Source: Pseudomonadota bacterium (lineage in GTDB: Bacteria > Pseudomonadota > Gammaproteobacteria > Burkholderiales > Burkholderiaceae). Taken from it: a stretch of 7,006 bases of DNA. Made by a program: the position numbers and the translations under genes. Below, piece by piece: positions 5,991-7,006 of this stretch. The stretch lies in assembly GCA_023441105.1 (NCBI GenBank), contig JAEZQX010000216.1, positions 1-7,006 of the forward strand, given 5' to 3'. The notes beneath the pieces were generated by a model, which was given only the letters and a program-made list of their open reading frames with translations, did not search any database and was not told the DNA's origin. Every line of letters begins with the position of its first letter. Position 1 is the stretch's first letter.

Positions 5991-7006
5991 TCAGGCGCTT
6001 TCGCTGGGCGAGCGCCGCTCGGACCGCGGCCGCTCGATCCAGCGGATGGTCTGCGGGGCCGCCGGGGTGGTTGCAGCGGGCATCCCGTCGGCGGCGGCAT
6101 TGAGCCGTCCCTCGGGATCCTGCAGTGTCGCCGCGAGCGCCTGCTCGAGCTGCCGCGCCGCCGCGGCGGGGGCGACGCCGGCGTCGAAAGCCGGCGCGAC
6201 GTGTGCCGACCACAGGCGCGCATAATTCTGGCGGCCACGCAGCTGCGTGTCGCCATAACCCTTCAGGACCTGCGGCAAGGCGGCCAGCGGCAGCGCGAAG
6301 GCCGGGGCCGAGCGGAGCGCCTGCTCCATCGCCGCAAGCCAGGCGGTGATCGCCTGCTGTTCCTCGTTGAAGCGCAGCGAGGCACGCCGCCACGGTCGCA
6401 GGCGCGCCAGCAGCCGCAACAGCAGATGGCCCCACAGGCTGGTCGAGCGCACGTGCAGCCCGACCTGCGCCCGGCGCAGCCAGCTGCCGGGCGTGGCCTT
6501 GCGCATCAGCCAGACGCCGGCGCGCTGCGGCAGGATCGCGGCGATCTCCTCGATCCCGGGCTTCAGGTATTCGGTGACCCGCACCACGTCGTCGGCGCCG
6601 GCCTGCGCCTCGTCGCGCACCCGCCGCTGGCGCCCGGGCCGCGACTTCAGGTCGGCGACGCGGATGACGTCCTCGAAGCACATCCAGAGGGCGAGCTGGC
6701 GAGCGGCCTCCTCGAGTGCGTCCGACGACGCCGAACCCGCGGTCACCGAGCCGGTGGCCGCGCCAGCGGCGTGCGCCAGGCGCTCGAGGCCGGCCAGGTA
6801 GTCGCCGGCGTAACCCTCGTCCTGGTAGTCGCGACAGCGCAGCGCGCCGTGGGCGGCGGTCTTCTGCATCGCCGGCGGCAGTTGCGCGAACCGGCGCGAC
6901 CAGTCGGCCAGCAGCGGGTCCGGCAGGCCCGCCGTCTGCAGCACCCGGATGGCATCGGCGTCGCCCGGCCAGGCCGCCGCGCCGGTGGCCGCATCCGGGG
7001 CGACAG
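5991..7006 (-). CDS. iorB: Indolepyruvate oxidoreductase subunit beta, C-terminal part (partial)
   Basis: The frame is open from the right edge to the TGA at 5993-5991, giving 337 complete codons. A GTG at 6944 is an internal Val, because the frame continues upstream without a stop (PGDADAIRVLQTAG across it). IorB is the gamma-domain subunit of the split indolepyruvate:ferredoxin oxidoreductase, which pairs with IorA to turn arylpyruvates from aromatic amino acids into arylacetyl-CoA. The usual length is about 500-530 residues; the N-terminal gamma domain lies outside the window. What is seen is the DUF6537-type helical region: CRDYQDEGYAGDYLAGLERL, then LALWMCFEDVIRVADLKSR, VTEYLKPGIEEIAAILP, RFNEEQQAITAWLAAME and LKGYGDTQLRGRQNY. 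After that comes a divergent Ala-rich tail. iorA would be expected further upstream. The next gene on the strand, a complete fused homologue, begins 72 bases after this stop. No terminator is obvious in that gap, only a 5-bp CCCGG/CCGGG pair without a T-run, so co-transcription is plausible. Identification rests on recalled family motifs. Confidence 0.85.
   Translation of the reverse strand, partial: VAPDAATGAAAWPGDADAIRVLQTAGLPDPLLADWSRRFAQLPPAMQKTAAHGALRCRDYQDEGYAGDYLAGLERLAHAAGAATGSVTAGSASSDALEEAARQLALWMCFEDVIRVADLKSRPGRQRRVRDEAQAGADDVVRVTEYLKPGIEEIAAILPQRAGVWLMRKATPGSWLRRAQVGLHVRSTSLWGHLLLRLLARLRPWRRASLRFNEEQQAITAWLAAMEQALRSAPAFALPLAALPQVLKGYGDTQLRGRQNYARLWSAHVAPAFDAGVAPAAAARQLEQALAATLQDPEGRLNAAADGMPAATTPAAPQTIRWIERPRSERRSPSESA

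Noticed and set aside
1..7006. CRISPR array, transposase, integrase, tRNA or toxin-antitoxin signals
   Set aside because: None found. The only direct repeats are the coding 15-bp units in scpB, and there are no terminal inverted repeats with a transposase frame. Nothing here points to a mobile or defence system.

Overview
The window is GC-rich DNA with strongly GC-biased third codon positions. All supported genes lie on the minus strand, so the genes read from right to left. The gene families point to a high-GC proteobacterium. The IorB-type protein with a DUF6537 region and the large fused indolepyruvate:ferredoxin oxidoreductase are typical of Alpha-, Beta- and some Gammaproteobacteria. An scpB followed by an rluB-like position is typical of Gamma- and Betaproteobacteria. 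I cannot name a genus from the sequence.

Right part (2325-7006): two 2-oxoacid:ferredoxin oxidoreductase genes in tandem. The right edge cuts through the 3' two thirds of an iorB-type gene (5991-7006), the beta subunit of a split indolepyruvate oxidoreductase. After 72 bases follows a complete, very large gene (2325-5918, 1197 codons). It carries in one chain the TPP-binding alpha part, a cysteine-rich iron-sulfur region, the gamma domain and a DUF6537-like tail. Both probably oxidise 2-oxoacids from amino acid breakdown to acyl-CoA and reduce ferredoxin. Whether they are partners, paralogues with different substrates or redundant cannot be told here.

Middle (1858-2324): 467 bases without a convincing gene. 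They hold several inverted repeats, the best being a perfect 8-bp hairpin with a 3-base loop 132 bases before scpB. scpA, often next to scpB, is not here.

Left part (1-1857): scpB (298-1857) encodes a normal ScpB core of about 170 residues followed by about 350 residues of Ala/Glu/Asp/Gly-rich low-complexity sequence, including a 15-bp tandem repeat. After 46 bases another minus-strand reading frame starts (251 down to the left edge), with a similar disordered composition. By position it is probably the N-terminal tail of RluB, a 23S rRNA pseudouridine synthase, but no catalytic part is visible.

I found no RNA gene, CRISPR array, insertion sequence or clearly new system. The main points of interest are the tandem split/fused oxidoreductases and the unusually long disordered tails on housekeeping proteins.
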